DNA of 64,000 bases from Rhizomicrobium sp. (GTDB lineage Bacteria; Pseudomonadota; Alphaproteobacteria; Micropepsales; Micropepsaceae), in assembly GCA_037200985.1 (NCBI GenBank), contig JBBCGJ010000001.1, positions 2,518,756 through 2,582,755 of the forward strand. Reading direction: 5' to 3'. How positions within the stretch are numbered: position 1 is the first letter of the stretch; every line of letters starts with the position of its first letter. Positions 52,683-60,611 of this stretch are shown one piece after another. The position numbers and the translations under genes were made by a program. The notes under the pieces were generated by a model. It had not been told where the DNA came from. It saw only the letters and a program-made list of their open reading frames with translations, and made no database searches.

Positions 52683-52800
52683 TTTCCTCCCCCGCTGTTG
52701 CGGGGGAGGTGGCACGCCGTAGCGCAGCGGAGGCGTGACGGAGGGGGCCCCCTCCGCCTCGCTCCGCTCGGCACCTCCCCCGCAACGGCGGGGGAGGAAA
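52683..52800. repeat. Family A palindromic repeat, copy 3
   Basis: Complete copy of 118 bp: TTTCCTCCCCCGCTGTTGCG at the left and CGGCGGGGGAGGAAA at the right, with the central GGAGGGGGCCCCCTCC palindrome. It lies between the helicase and dcd. The last bases GGGAGGAAAGGA lead into the dcd start at 52811, so the repeat end probably forms the ribosome binding site of dcd. Copies 1 and 2 are at 12846 and 20463. Confidence 0.9.
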
Positions 52801-52810
52801 GGACGTCTCC

Positions 52811-53953
52811 ATGACCCAGCCCGACGACAGCCTGTTCGGCGATACCGAAACCGACTCCTATGGCCGCCACTCCACCGGCATCCTGCCGAGCCATGTGCTG
52901 CGCCGGCTGATCCGGGCGCGCCGCGAGATCATCGCGACCGAGGACATCGAAGAAAGCCAGATCCAGCCGGCCAGCATCGACCTGCGGCTCGGGCCGGTGG
53001 CGTGGCGGGTCCGCGCCAGCTTCCTGCCCGGCCCGCACGCGACGGTGCAGGACAAGCTCGCCTCGGTCTTCATGCACGAGATCGACCTCAGCAGGGGCGC
53101 GGTGCTGGAGACCGGCTGCGTCTACATCGTGCCGCTGCTCGAAGTCGCCGATTTTTCCGCCCGCGTCTCGGGCACCGCCAATCCGAAGAGCTCGACCGGC
53201 CGCATCGACGTCTTCACGCGGCTGATCACCGACCGCGCCCAGGCCTTCGACCGCATCGAGCCGGGCTATCGCGGCCCGCTCTTCGCCGAGATCAGCCCGC
53301 GCACCTTCCCCGTCCTGGTGCGCAAGGGATCGAAGCTGAACCAGCTGCGCATCCGCCGCGGTACGCCGCAATTCACCGACACGCAGCTGCGCCGTCTCAA
53401 CGCCGAGAGCCCGCTGGTCAGCGGCGCGGCCGACATCGACAACGGGCTGGCGCTCTCCATCGATCTGAAGGGCGAAGCCGGCCCGCGCATCGGCTGGCGG
53501 GCCAAGCGGCATACCGGCGTGATCGACGTCGACAAGCGCGCCGCGCTCGCCGCCCACGAGTTCTGGGATTCGATCGAGGCCAACGAGGCCGGCAACCTCG
53601 TCCTCGATCCCGACGAGTTCTACATCCTGGTCAGCCGCGAGGCGGTCGCCATCCCGCCGGACTACGCCGCCGAGATGGTGCCGTTCAATCCGCTGGTGGG
53701 CGAGTTCCGCGTCCACTATGCCGGCTTCTTCGATCCCGGCTTCGGCTATGAGCCCGGGCGGCCGCCCTCGGCGCGCGGCGTGCTGGAGGTGCGCTCGCGC
53801 GAGGTTCCGTTCATCCTGGAGCACGGGCAGGTCATCGGCAGGCTGGTGTTCGAGCGGCTGACCGACCCGCCGCCCGAAATGTACGGTGCCGGACTGGGCT
53901 CGCACTACCAGGGCCAAGGCCTCAAGTTGTCGAAGCATTTCCGCCAACCGTGA
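52811..53953 (+). CDS. dcd: 2'-deoxycytidine 5'-triphosphate deaminase, long alphaproteobacterial form
   Basis: A 380-residue protein, double the length of E. coli dCTP deaminase, as is typical for alphaproteobacterial members with a DCD_N-type domain. Conserved: IEESQIQPASIDLRLGPVAWRV (about 55-76), SGTANPKSSTGRIDVFTRLITD (about 128-150) with the catalytic Ser/Arg/Glu region, and EISPRTFPVLVRKGSKLNQLRI. The C-terminal half (about 215-360) repeats the fold. It deaminates dCTP to dUTP, feeding thyA. The ribosome site is the end of the upstream repeat. Confidence 0.92.
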   Translation: MTQPDDSLFGDTETDSYGRHSTGILPSHVLRRLIRARREIIATEDIEESQIQPASIDLRLGPVAWRVRASFLPGPHATVQDKLASVFMHEIDLSRGAVLETGCVYIVPLLEVADFSARVSGTANPKSSTGRIDVFTRLITDRAQAFDRIEPGYRGPLFAEISPRTFPVLVRKGSKLNQLRIRRGTPQFTDTQLRRLNAESPLVSGAADIDNGLALSIDLKGEAGPRIGWRAKRHTGVIDVDKRAALAAHEFWDSIEANEAGNLVLDPDEFYILVSREAVAIPPDYAAEMVPFNPLVGEFRVHYAGFFDPGFGYEPGRPPSARGVLEVRSREVPFILEHGQVIGRLVFERLTDPPPEMYGAGLGSHYQGQGLKLSKHFRQP

Positions 53954-54253
53954 GCGGAACTTTGTGACTGCTCCGTCACCGAGATTGTTGCTGCAAATCA
54001 ACAGCCGGACTTTATGCGCATGACAGCCATGCGCGCCCGTTGCGTCGGACACCGCTCCCGGCACAGTTAGCACGCCGCGGGTCCGAACGGCTTGGGGGTC
54101 AAGCCTCGCGGTTGACTAGGGTCCGCATTGAAGGGGGCAGCGTGAGGCGGTTACGGCGCGGAAGTGCCGGCCGCCTCATGATTTTCCAGGCCCACGCATT
54201 CCCGCCACGATCCCGGCTAGAATGGGCGCGAGACCCGCTCGAGATCCATCCGT
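53954..54253 (+). other. 300-bp non-coding interval with one hairpin
   Basis: No convincing gene. The stretch GAGGCGG (54144-54150) pairs with CCGCCTC (54171-54177) around an inner GGC/GCC, and is followed by ATGATTTTCC; it may be a late terminator for dcd. A TAGAAT at about 54219 lies where a promoter -10 for the next gene could be. Short open frames here do not look like protein. Confidence 0.4.
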
Positions 54254-54694
54254 ATGCGCATCGTCCTGACAGCCTTGTTCCTGTGCCTGGCGTGGCCGGC
54301 GCTGGCCGAGACAGCCCCGCTTAACCCATATTGGGGCGTGATCTTCCCTGCGGAGCAGGCGCCGGCGCTGGCGCGGCAATGCTCGCGCGCCACGCCGCGG
54401 GCGGAAGGCGCCTGGCAGCCCCTGCCGTCCGACATTGCCAAGCTGGAGCCCGGGCTGACGCGCATCCTGGTGGACGCGAAGGTCCAGCCGGGCGCCTATT
54501 ATCGCCAATATGGCGGGCTGACCGTAGGCGGGCGCCACATCGTCTATGTGAACGGCGCCCGCAACGCGATCGTGCATGGCGACTGGCGGACGAACGCGAT
54601 CTCGATCTGCGACGGCGGGGCGCTGGCCTTCGGCGTGGAATACGATCCGGCGACGGGCGCCTTCTCGCATTTCGCGTTCAACGGCCAGCTATAG
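54254..54694 (+). CDS. Exported hypothetical protein
   Basis: A 146-residue protein with a signal peptide (MRIVLTALFLCLAWPALAE). The mature part has ETAPLNPYWGVIFPAEQAPALARQCSRATP, then RILVDAKVQPGAYYRQYGGLTVGGRHIVYVNGARN, and a final AISICDGGALAFGVEYD. Two Cys could form a disulfide. The sequence is globular and beta-rich; no family recognised. It ends just before a convergent small exported protein. Confidence 0.65.
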   Translation: MRIVLTALFLCLAWPALAETAPLNPYWGVIFPAEQAPALARQCSRATPRAEGAWQPLPSDIAKLEPGLTRILVDAKVQPGAYYRQYGGLTVGGRHIVYVNGARNAIVHGDWRTNAISICDGGALAFGVEYDPATGAFSHFAFNGQL

Positions 54695-54702
54695 CCGGCC
54701 GC

Positions 54703-55056
54703 CTAGTCGTCGCTGTCGTCGTCGCCGTTGCGATCGTCCTGGTGCAGCGGCCGGGGCGGGCCGTTTTGGTTGTCATAGGCGCCGGAGCGATCGTCGTTCC
54801 GATAGCCGTCGCGGTCGCGATAGGAATCGTCCCGGTCGCGATAATAGTCGTCGCGGTCGCGGTGGTTGTCGCTCGTCGCGGCGATGATGCCGAGCGCGAG
54901 GAAGCCGAGCCCCACGCCAAGCGCGACGTCGCCGCCGCCGCCATGGTGATGGTATCCGCGGCCGTGCCAGCTGCCGCCGCCATGCCAGCCGCGCGCCTCG
55001 GCCGCGGTCGAGCCCAGAAGAGTGAGCGCCAGGGCGGCGCAGATGATCCGTTTCAT
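54703..55056 (-). CDS. Small exported Gly/His and Asp/Arg-repeat protein
   Basis: A 117-residue protein: signal peptide (MKRIICAALALTLLGSTAAEA), Gly/His-rich stretch (GGGSWHGRGYHHHGGGGDV), one hydrophobic segment (ALGVGLGFLALGIIAAT) and a low-complexity, strongly charged tail of DRDDYYRDRDDSYRDRD-type repeats ending in a run of Asp. It is probably a membrane- or envelope-associated protein, with a metal- or ion-binding appearance. Function unknown; the repeats are short tandem 21-base units. Confidence 0.6.
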   Translation of the reverse strand: MKRIICAALALTLLGSTAAEARGWHGGGSWHGRGYHHHGGGGDVALGVGLGFLALGIIAATSDNHRDRDDYYRDRDDSYRDRDGYRNDDRSGAYDNQNGPPRPLHQDDRNGDDDSDD

Positions 55057-55241
55057 GGTTTTCCAGCCCGTCTATGGCGCGTCATTGCGCCTTCGGAGCG
55101 GACCATGACGCGCGACGGATGAACCCAAGCTGAACCGAATGTGCGGCGATTGCGGCCGGTCATCCGCCGGGAAAACGCCAAAGAAAAAGGCCCGGCAGCG
55201 GCCCGAGGCCGCCGCCGGCGCCCATCAATCTTCTTCCCACG

Positions 55242-55685
55242 TCAGTCGGACGGATTGAGGTTCCAGACATAGACGGGGCTGCCGTCGGACCTGAAGGTCG
55301 TGAAGTCCGCCGGCTCGCCTTCCGGGCACGTCGTGTCCTTCGAGCCGGTGAAGAAATCATAGGGACCGGGATATTCGACGCACTGCTTGATGTCGCTGCC
55401 CCAATAGGATTCCGAATCGCCCTTCACCTCGGCGCGCGCATAGAAGGTGTAATTGTTGGTCCGGAAGATATCCTCGCACTGGCCGGCACGGACCTGGGTC
55501 CATCCCTTGTTGCGCCAGTCGGCGCCGCCGATCGGAATGAAGCTGGAAGCGACCATCACGGTCGTGTCGGTATGGTTGCAGGCGCGAAGCGTGACGGTGC
55601 GGGCCGCGGCGGGCGAGGCCATCGCCATAGCGGCCAGTCCGGCGATCACGAGCGCGATCGCCATGCCAAATTTCCTTGCGAACAT
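55242..55685 (-). CDS. DUF1036 exported protein
   Basis: A 147-residue protein with a signal peptide of about 28 residues (ending SPAAA). The DUF1036 pattern is seen: TLRACNHTDTTVMVASSFIPI, DWRNKGWTQVRAGQCEDIF, TFYARAEVKG, and the C-terminal Cys residues. Members are small periplasmic proteins of unknown function with conserved disulfides. The gene stands alone between two minus-strand genes. Confidence 0.75.
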   Translation of the reverse strand: MFARKFGMAIALVIAGLAAMAMASPAAARTVTLRACNHTDTTVMVASSFIPIGGADWRNKGWTQVRAGQCEDIFRTNNYTFYARAEVKGDSESYWGSDIKQCVEYPGPYDFFTGSKDTTCPEGEPADFTTFRSDGSPVYVWNLNPSD

Positions 55686-55875
55686 CGATTACCCCTTACT
55701 GTGGCGGTCCCGGAGGTCGATTCCCGGGACATGACAAAAAGTTTAGAACATCGACGCCAGTCAGGCTAGATGGGTTTTGCGGCTGGAATTTGACTGACAT
55801 GGCCGACGTCGCGTTGACGGTGCGTGCGACGACGCCTTCGCAACTGCAGCGCATGCAAGACCGTCTATGGCGACG

Positions 55876-56826
55876 TCAGATCAGTCCGCCATGGCTGCGC
55901 AGGACGGCCGTGGCGCGGGCCGCGGTCTCGCGCACGCCCTGGCGCAGGCGGCCGATCGTAATCACCGATTGTACGGTCGGGGCGTACTCGCCCGGAAGCG
56001 CGGCGCGGATCGCGACCACCGCGCCGGCGTCGATCATCACGGTCGAGCCGTCCGGCCGCGTCAGCGGCGCGAGCGCGTGGCGCGAGCCGGCGCGATAGCG
56101 CACGCCGGTGCCCAGAATGCTGGCGATGTCGCGGACGTAATTCGCGGTCTCGTCCGGTACGGGCTCGTGCAGGGCCGCGTGCGCGGCGAGCATGCCGGGC
56201 CCGTCATTGTAAGCCGCGAACATGGTGGGATAGCCGTACTGGCGATAGAGCGCGCTCAGATAGGCGGCGCCGGCGAGCACATTGTCGCGCGGATCGAACG
56301 GATCCTTGCCCAGGCGGTTCGCGGCGCGCATCTCGGTCCAGGTCTGCGGCATCAGCTGCATCAGCCCCATAGCGCCGGCGCTGGAGACGATCGGCTTGTT
56401 CTCGCCGAGCATGGTGCGCCCGCCGCTCTCGATCAGCATCACGGCGCGGATCCATTGCCCGTTGACGTCGAAGCGGCGCGAGGCTTCGCGGATATAGGGC
56501 GTCCAGCGGTCCATGAGCTGGCGCGACGACATCGCCTGTTCGAGCGCAAAGGCCGATGGCGGCGCCGGCTTGGCAGGCATGGGCTTGGCAGGCATGGGCT
56601 TGGCAGGCATGGGCCCGGCGGCGGATGACGGGCGCGCGGCGAGGCGCTTGACCGGCGCGGCGCGGTGCAGGGCGGGCTTCGCAGCGATGTGCGGCGCGGC
56701 TGCCCGGTGGTCGAGAATCAATCCGGCGGCAAGAGCGGCGGCGAGGACGGCAACCGCAAGGAGGGTCGGCGGGACGGCGGCCGCGCGTTCGCTCCAGCTC
56801 CGCAGGCTCGCATCGCGAAATGCCAT
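55876..56826 (-). CDS. Lytic transglycosylase, SLT-domain
   Basis: A 316-residue protein. One N-terminal membrane helix (about residues 20-40, LLAVAVLAAALAAGLILDH), then an Ala/Pro-rich linker with three tandem MPAKP units, and an SLT lysozyme-like domain (about 100-240): AVMLIESGGRTMLGENKPIVSSAGAMGLMQLMPQTW contains the catalytic Glu in IESGG and GLMQ; AAYLSALYRQYGY and YNDGPGML follow. It cleaves the peptidoglycan glycan backbone. The start MAFRDASLRSW at 56826 is chosen; an upstream ATG is possible. The linker repeats come from 15-base DNA repeats. Confidence 0.9.
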   Translation of the reverse strand: MAFRDASLRSWSERAAAVPPTLLAVAVLAAALAAGLILDHRAAAPHIAAKPALHRAAPVKRLAARPSSAAGPMPAKPMPAKPMPAKPAPPSAFALEQAMSSRQLMDRWTPYIREASRRFDVNGQWIRAVMLIESGGRTMLGENKPIVSSAGAMGLMQLMPQTWTEMRAANRLGKDPFDPRDNVLAGAAYLSALYRQYGYPTMFAAYNDGPGMLAAHAALHEPVPDETANYVRDIASILGTGVRYRAGSRHALAPLTRPDGSTVMIDAGAVVAIRAALPGEYAPTVQSVITIGRLRQGVRETAARATAVLRSHGGLI

Positions 56827-56912
56827 GGCGCTTTCAATCCGAGATGCCGCGCGAACGCCCGGGCGCAAAGGTAGTCATGCGGGCCCGCCGGTTCAAGCAA
56901 GCCGGATGAGCG

Positions 56913-57443
56913 TCAGAAATTGGTTTCCGCGATCAGCCGGTTCAGGTCGTCGGTCTCGAAATCGATCGGGACAGCGCCGTAGCGGCCCTTGATGTTGTTG
57001 ACGAGATAGTCGGTGAGATGCGGATTGACGTAGTTCGCCGTGGTGGAGGGCGCGCTGCCAGCGCCGTTGCCGCTGCCGTAATTGGCGTAGAAATAGCGCG
57101 TGTTCTTCTTCTTGGCCTCGTCGAGCAGCGCCTTCATGGCGTTCCACTTGTTGCCGCGAGCGAATACCGTCGCGACCTTCCACTGGTCCTGGATCTTGAG
57201 CGGCACGGTCGCGTCGATGGTGAAGGTCTTGTCGTCCTCGTAGGGATGCGCCTTGAGGCCCGGCACCGCGCCCTTGGTATCGGTGTCGAAGCGGCGATAG
57301 AGGACGATCTTGCCCCGCACGTCCTTCATCTTCGGCATCGTGTCGTTCAGCCACCAGCGCGCCCGGCAATCGTAGCGGTCGAGGGTCGGCGAGAGGAAAC
57401 TGGCCGCCCCTTGCCCAGGGGCCGGCGTTCCGAAGATATTCAC
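56913..57443 (-). pseudogene. PI-specific phospholipase C-like remnant (5' truncated)
   Basis: A 176-codon frame that matches only the C-terminal half of bacterial PI-PLC X domains: MPKMKDVRGKIVLYRRF, a middle FYANYGSGNGAGSAPSTTANYVNPHLTDYL, and GAVPIDFETDDLNRLIAETNF. The N-terminal half with the two catalytic His and usual secretion signal is missing; in frame just upstream lies TGA, so no longer protein exists. The frame opens with GTG 57443. It is probably a broken gene, cut off at a boundary near the start of the catabolic operon. Confidence 0.7.
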
Positions 57444-57460
57444 TCACTCGCTAGTAAATA

Positions 57461-57521
57461 TTGACGGGCCCGCCGGTTCGGCCTCATATTGCGGAAAAAT
57501 CGACGTCCACGCCGACGTCGA
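57461..57521 (+). promoter_or_regulatory. Promoter and operator of the MFS-esterase-lactonase operon
   Basis: TTGACG at 57461-57466 and CATATT at 57485-57490 are 18 bases apart. Directly after the expected start is a perfect inverted repeat with 8-bp arms, TCGACGTC-CACGCC-GACGTCGA, at 57500-57521. It lies just before a GGGAGG ribosome site. A TetR-type repressor gene is at 61568, a likely binder. The link is inferred; the same repeat is not seen elsewhere in the locus. Confidence 0.55.
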
Positions 57522-57534
57522 AGGGAGGTATCCG

Positions 57535-57615
57535 GTGGCAGGCAAGACCGTCGCGCTCGCACTCAGGCGGGCTTCGCTTCGCGCCGCCGCCGCAGACCGA
57601 GCCTCTGAGTGGTGA
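57535..57615 (+). CDS. Possible 26-residue upstream ORF coupled to the MFS gene
   Basis: GTG at 57535 has a GGGAGG site (57523-57528) at good spacing. The frame reads VAGKTVALALRRASLRAA and eight more residues and stops with TGA at 57613-57615, overlapping the MFS start (GTGA). The MFS gene itself has no ribosome site, so its translation could depend on this leader. It may be only coincidence, as the peptide shows no family. Confidence 0.4.
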   Translation: MAGKTVALALRRASLRAAAADRASEW

Positions 57616-58961
57616 CCACAGACAAATCCCCGACCTTGGCGGCCAGCCAGGCCGACATCGCGCCGGCGCCGGCCGCCATCCCCGGCGCCCGCGCCTGGGT
57701 CGTGCTCGGCATGCTGTGCTTCGTCTATGTCCTGAACTTCCTGGACCGGTCGCTGCTGTCGATCCTCGCCAAGCCCATCCAGGACACGCTGCATGTCTCC
57801 GACGGACAGCTCGGCCTGATCGGCGGCCTCTATTTCGCGCTGTTCTACTGCTTCATCTCGATTCCCGTCGGCTGGATCGCCGACCGGACCAACCGGGTCT
57901 GGATCCTCGCGCTGGCCTGCGCGCTGTGGAGCGCGGCGACGATGGCCTGCGGCCTCGCCGCGAACTACGCGCAGCTCGTGGCGGCGCGGATGACGGTCGG
58001 CATCGGCGAAGCCGGCGGCGTGCCGCCCTCCTACGCCGTCGTCTCGGACTATTTCCCGCCGGGCCGCCGCGGCACGGCGCTCGCCATCTACAATCTCGGC
58101 CCGCCCATCGGCGCTGCCCTGGGCGTCGCCTTCGGCGCGTCCATCGCCGCGGCCTATAGCTGGCGCGACGCCTTCATCGTGCTGGGATCGGTCGGCCTCT
58201 TCGCCGCGCTGCTCGTCCTGCTGATCGTGCGCGAGCCGCCGCGCGGCGGCCTCGACAAGCCCGCCGTCGCCGGCGAGCCGGGTTTCGGCGCCGCGGCGTC
58301 CACCTTCCGGCAGACGATCGCGATGTTCTTCTCGAAGAAGGCGCTGGTGCTGGCCGCGCTCGGCAGCGGCGCCACGCAGATCATCACCTACGGCTCGGGC
58401 AATTTCTCGACGCTCCTGCTCATGCGCGAAAAGGGGATGACGCTCGCCGAAGTCGCCCTCTATTCCGCGCTGGTCGTGGGCATCGCGATGAGCGCCGGCA
58501 TATTCGTCTCGGGCCGCGTCATCGACCGCTTCACGGGGCGCTCGAAGCAGGCCTATGCCCTGGTTCCCGCGGCGTCGCTGGCACTGGCCGTGCCGTTCTA
58601 TCTCGGCTTCGTATGGGCGCCCACCTGGCAGGTGGCGCTTCTCTTCCAGATCGGCCCGACCTTCTTCAACTTCTTCTATCTCTCCTCCTCGGTCACGCTC
58701 GTGCAGGAAGAGGTGCGTCCGGATCAGCGCGTTCTTTCCGGCGCTCTGCTGCTCCTGATCATGAACCTGATCGGCATGGGCGTCGGCCCGGCCTATGTCG
58801 GCGCGATGAGCGATTTCCTCCATGCCGGTCATCCGCAGCATTCGCTGCAGCTCGCCTTCTATACGCTGGTGCCGTTCTACGCCCTGGCGATCGGGCTGTT
58901 CCTGTGGCTGGCGCAGGTGCTTCGCCAAGAGGCCCGGACAAGCGGAACGGAGCGCCCATGA
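57609..58961 (+). CDS. MFS transporter
   Basis: A 450-residue transporter with 12 predicted helices. FVYVLNFLDRSLLSILAKPIQ opens helix 1, GWIADRTNRVWILALACALWSAATMACGLA is the loop 2-3 region, and GIGEAGGVPPSYAVVSDYFPPGRRGTA is a signature of the group close to spinster/sugar-acid and aromatic-acid carriers. The start is GTG 57609 or 57612. Downstream, the esterase ATG overlaps its stop (ATGA). It probably imports or exports the substrate or product of the neighbouring hydrolases. Confidence 0.9.
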   Translation: MVTTDKSPTLAASQADIAPAPAAIPGARAWVVLGMLCFVYVLNFLDRSLLSILAKPIQDTLHVSDGQLGLIGGLYFALFYCFISIPVGWIADRTNRVWILALACALWSAATMACGLAANYAQLVAARMTVGIGEAGGVPPSYAVVSDYFPPGRRGTALAIYNLGPPIGAALGVAFGASIAAAYSWRDAFIVLGSVGLFAALLVLLIVREPPRGGLDKPAVAGEPGFGAAASTFRQTIAMFFSKKALVLAALGSGATQIITYGSGNFSTLLLMREKGMTLAEVALYSALVVGIAMSAGIFVSGRVIDRFTGRSKQAYALVPAASLALAVPFYLGFVWAPTWQVALLFQIGPTFFNFFYLSSSVTLVQEEVRPDQRVLSGALLLLIMNLIGMGVGPAYVGAMSDFLHAGHPQHSLQLAFYTLVPFYALAIGLFLWLAQVLRQEARTSGTERP

Positions 58962-60607
58962 TCGGCTTGCGTCGTATCGTCCTTTGCGTCGCCGCGATGG
59001 CCGGCCTTGCCGCATCTTCTCCCTCGCGCGCCGAGGATGCGCTGGTCGTCGACGCACCCGCCGGTCAATTGCAGGGCCGGATCGAAGGCGCGCTGCACGT
59101 GTTCAAAGGCATACCCTTTGCGCTGCCGCCGGTGGGATCGCTGCGCTGGAAACCGCCGGCGCCGATGGAACGCTGGAACGGCGTACGGAGCGCGACGGCC
59201 TATGGTCCCGAATGCGTCCAGCCGCAATCCGCGCTTTCGACCATCTACACCGAAGACCCCGCGCCGATGAGCGAGGATTGCCTGACGCTCAATATCTGGG
59301 CGCCCGCCGACGCGCGCAACGCGCCGGTCTTCTTCTGGATCTATGGCGGCGCCCTCTGGGGCGGGGCGAGCCGCCAGGTGATGTATGACGGCGCCCGGCT
59401 GGCGGCGCGCGGCGTCGTCGTGGTCACGATCAACTACCGGCTCGGAGTTCTGGGCTGGCTGGCGCATCCGGAGCTGAGCGCCGAATCGCCTCTCGGCCTG
59501 TCGGGCAATTACGGCCTCTTAGACCAGATCGCGGCGCTGCGCTGGGTCAAAACCAATATCGGCGCCTTCGGCGGCGATCCTTTGAACGTGACCATCGCCG
59601 GCGAGTCGGCCGGCGGCCTCAGCGTCATGTACCTCATGGCTTCGACCGAAGCGCGCGGCCTCTTCGCGAAGGCGATCGCGCAGAGCGCGTATATGGTCTC
59701 CACGCCCGAGCTGCGACAGAGCCGGTATGGCTGGCCGGCCGCCGAACAGAGCGGTTTGGCTCTCGCATCCGCGGTCCACGCGCCGAACATCGCCGCGCTG
59801 CGTGCGATGAGCGCGGAGGCGCTGACCGCGGGCGCCGCGGCGGCCGGGTTCGCGCCGTTCGGCGCGGTCGACGGACATGTCCTGCCGGCGCAGCTCGTCG
59901 ATGTCTTCGACAGGGGCGAGCAGGCCCATGTGCCGATCCTGGCGGGATTCAATGCCGGCGAAATCCGCTCCCTGACCGTCCTGGCGCCGCCGACGCCCGC
60001 GAGCCCGGCGGACTACGAGAAGACCATTCGGGAGCGCTATGGCGACCTGGCGGACGCCTTCCTGAAGCTCTATCCGAGCTCCGACATGCATGAGAGCATC
60101 CTGGCGACGACCCGCGACGCCCTCTATGGCTGGACCGCCGAGCGGCTTGTCCGCAAGCAGGCCGCGCTCGGCCTGCCCTCCTATCTCTACTTCTTCGACC
60201 ACGGCTATCCGGCGGCCGATAACGCCGGCCTGCACGCGTTCCACGCCAGCGAACTGCCCTATATGTTCGGCGCGCTCGACCGCACGCCGGCGCGCTGGCC
60301 GAAGATGCCGGCGACGGCGGCGGAGGCCGGCCTCTCCGACGCGATGGTCGGCTATTGGACGAGCTTCGCCCGCGCCGCAAAGCCCGAGGCCGCGGGCGCG
60401 CCGGCCTGGCGGCCTTACGACTCGGCGGGCGCCTATATGGATTTCACCGACGCCCCGCACCCGTCGGATCGTCTGCTGCCCGGAATGTACGCGCTGAACG
60501 AAGAGGTCGTCTGCCGGCGCCACGCCGCCGGCAATCTCGGGTGGCACTGGAACGTCGGTCTGGCCGCGCCACCGCTCCCCGAACCGAAGGCCGGCTGCCG
60601 GGAGTAG
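58958..60607 (+). CDS. Type-B carboxylesterase (exported)
   Basis: A 549-residue alpha/beta hydrolase with a signal peptide (MIGLRRIVLCVAAMAGLAASSPSRA). The family features are FKGIPFALPPVGSLRWKPP (about 47-65), SEDCLTLNIWAP (about 105), the oxyanion loop FWIYGGALWGG where the usual His is Tyr, the nucleophile in IAGESAGGLSVMYL (about 215), and His in FHASELPYMFG near 430. It cleaves esters in the periplasm. The ATG overlaps the MFS stop. With the SMP-30 gene 5 bases downstream it points to ester and lactone breakdown. Confidence 0.92.
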   Translation: MIGLRRIVLCVAAMAGLAASSPSRAEDALVVDAPAGQLQGRIEGALHVFKGIPFALPPVGSLRWKPPAPMERWNGVRSATAYGPECVQPQSALSTIYTEDPAPMSEDCLTLNIWAPADARNAPVFFWIYGGALWGGASRQVMYDGARLAARGVVVVTINYRLGVLGWLAHPELSAESPLGLSGNYGLLDQIAALRWVKTNIGAFGGDPLNVTIAGESAGGLSVMYLMASTEARGLFAKAIAQSAYMVSTPELRQSRYGWPAAEQSGLALASAVHAPNIAALRAMSAEALTAGAAAAGFAPFGAVDGHVLPAQLVDVFDRGEQAHVPILAGFNAGEIRSLTVLAPPTPASPADYEKTIRERYGDLADAFLKLYPSSDMHESILATTRDALYGWTAERLVRKQAALGLPSYLYFFDHGYPAADNAGLHAFHASELPYMFGALDRTPARWPKMPATAAEAGLSDAMVGYWTSFARAAKPEAAGAPAWRPYDSAGAYMDFTDAPHPSDRLLPGMYALNEEVVCRRHAAGNLGWHWNVGLAAPPLPEPKAGCRE

Positions 60608-60611
60608 CCCC

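Noticed and set aside
54040..54324. A 94-codon plus-strand frame between dcd and the next gene
   Set aside because: Arg-rich with no ribosome site and overlapping a true signal-peptide gene in another frame.
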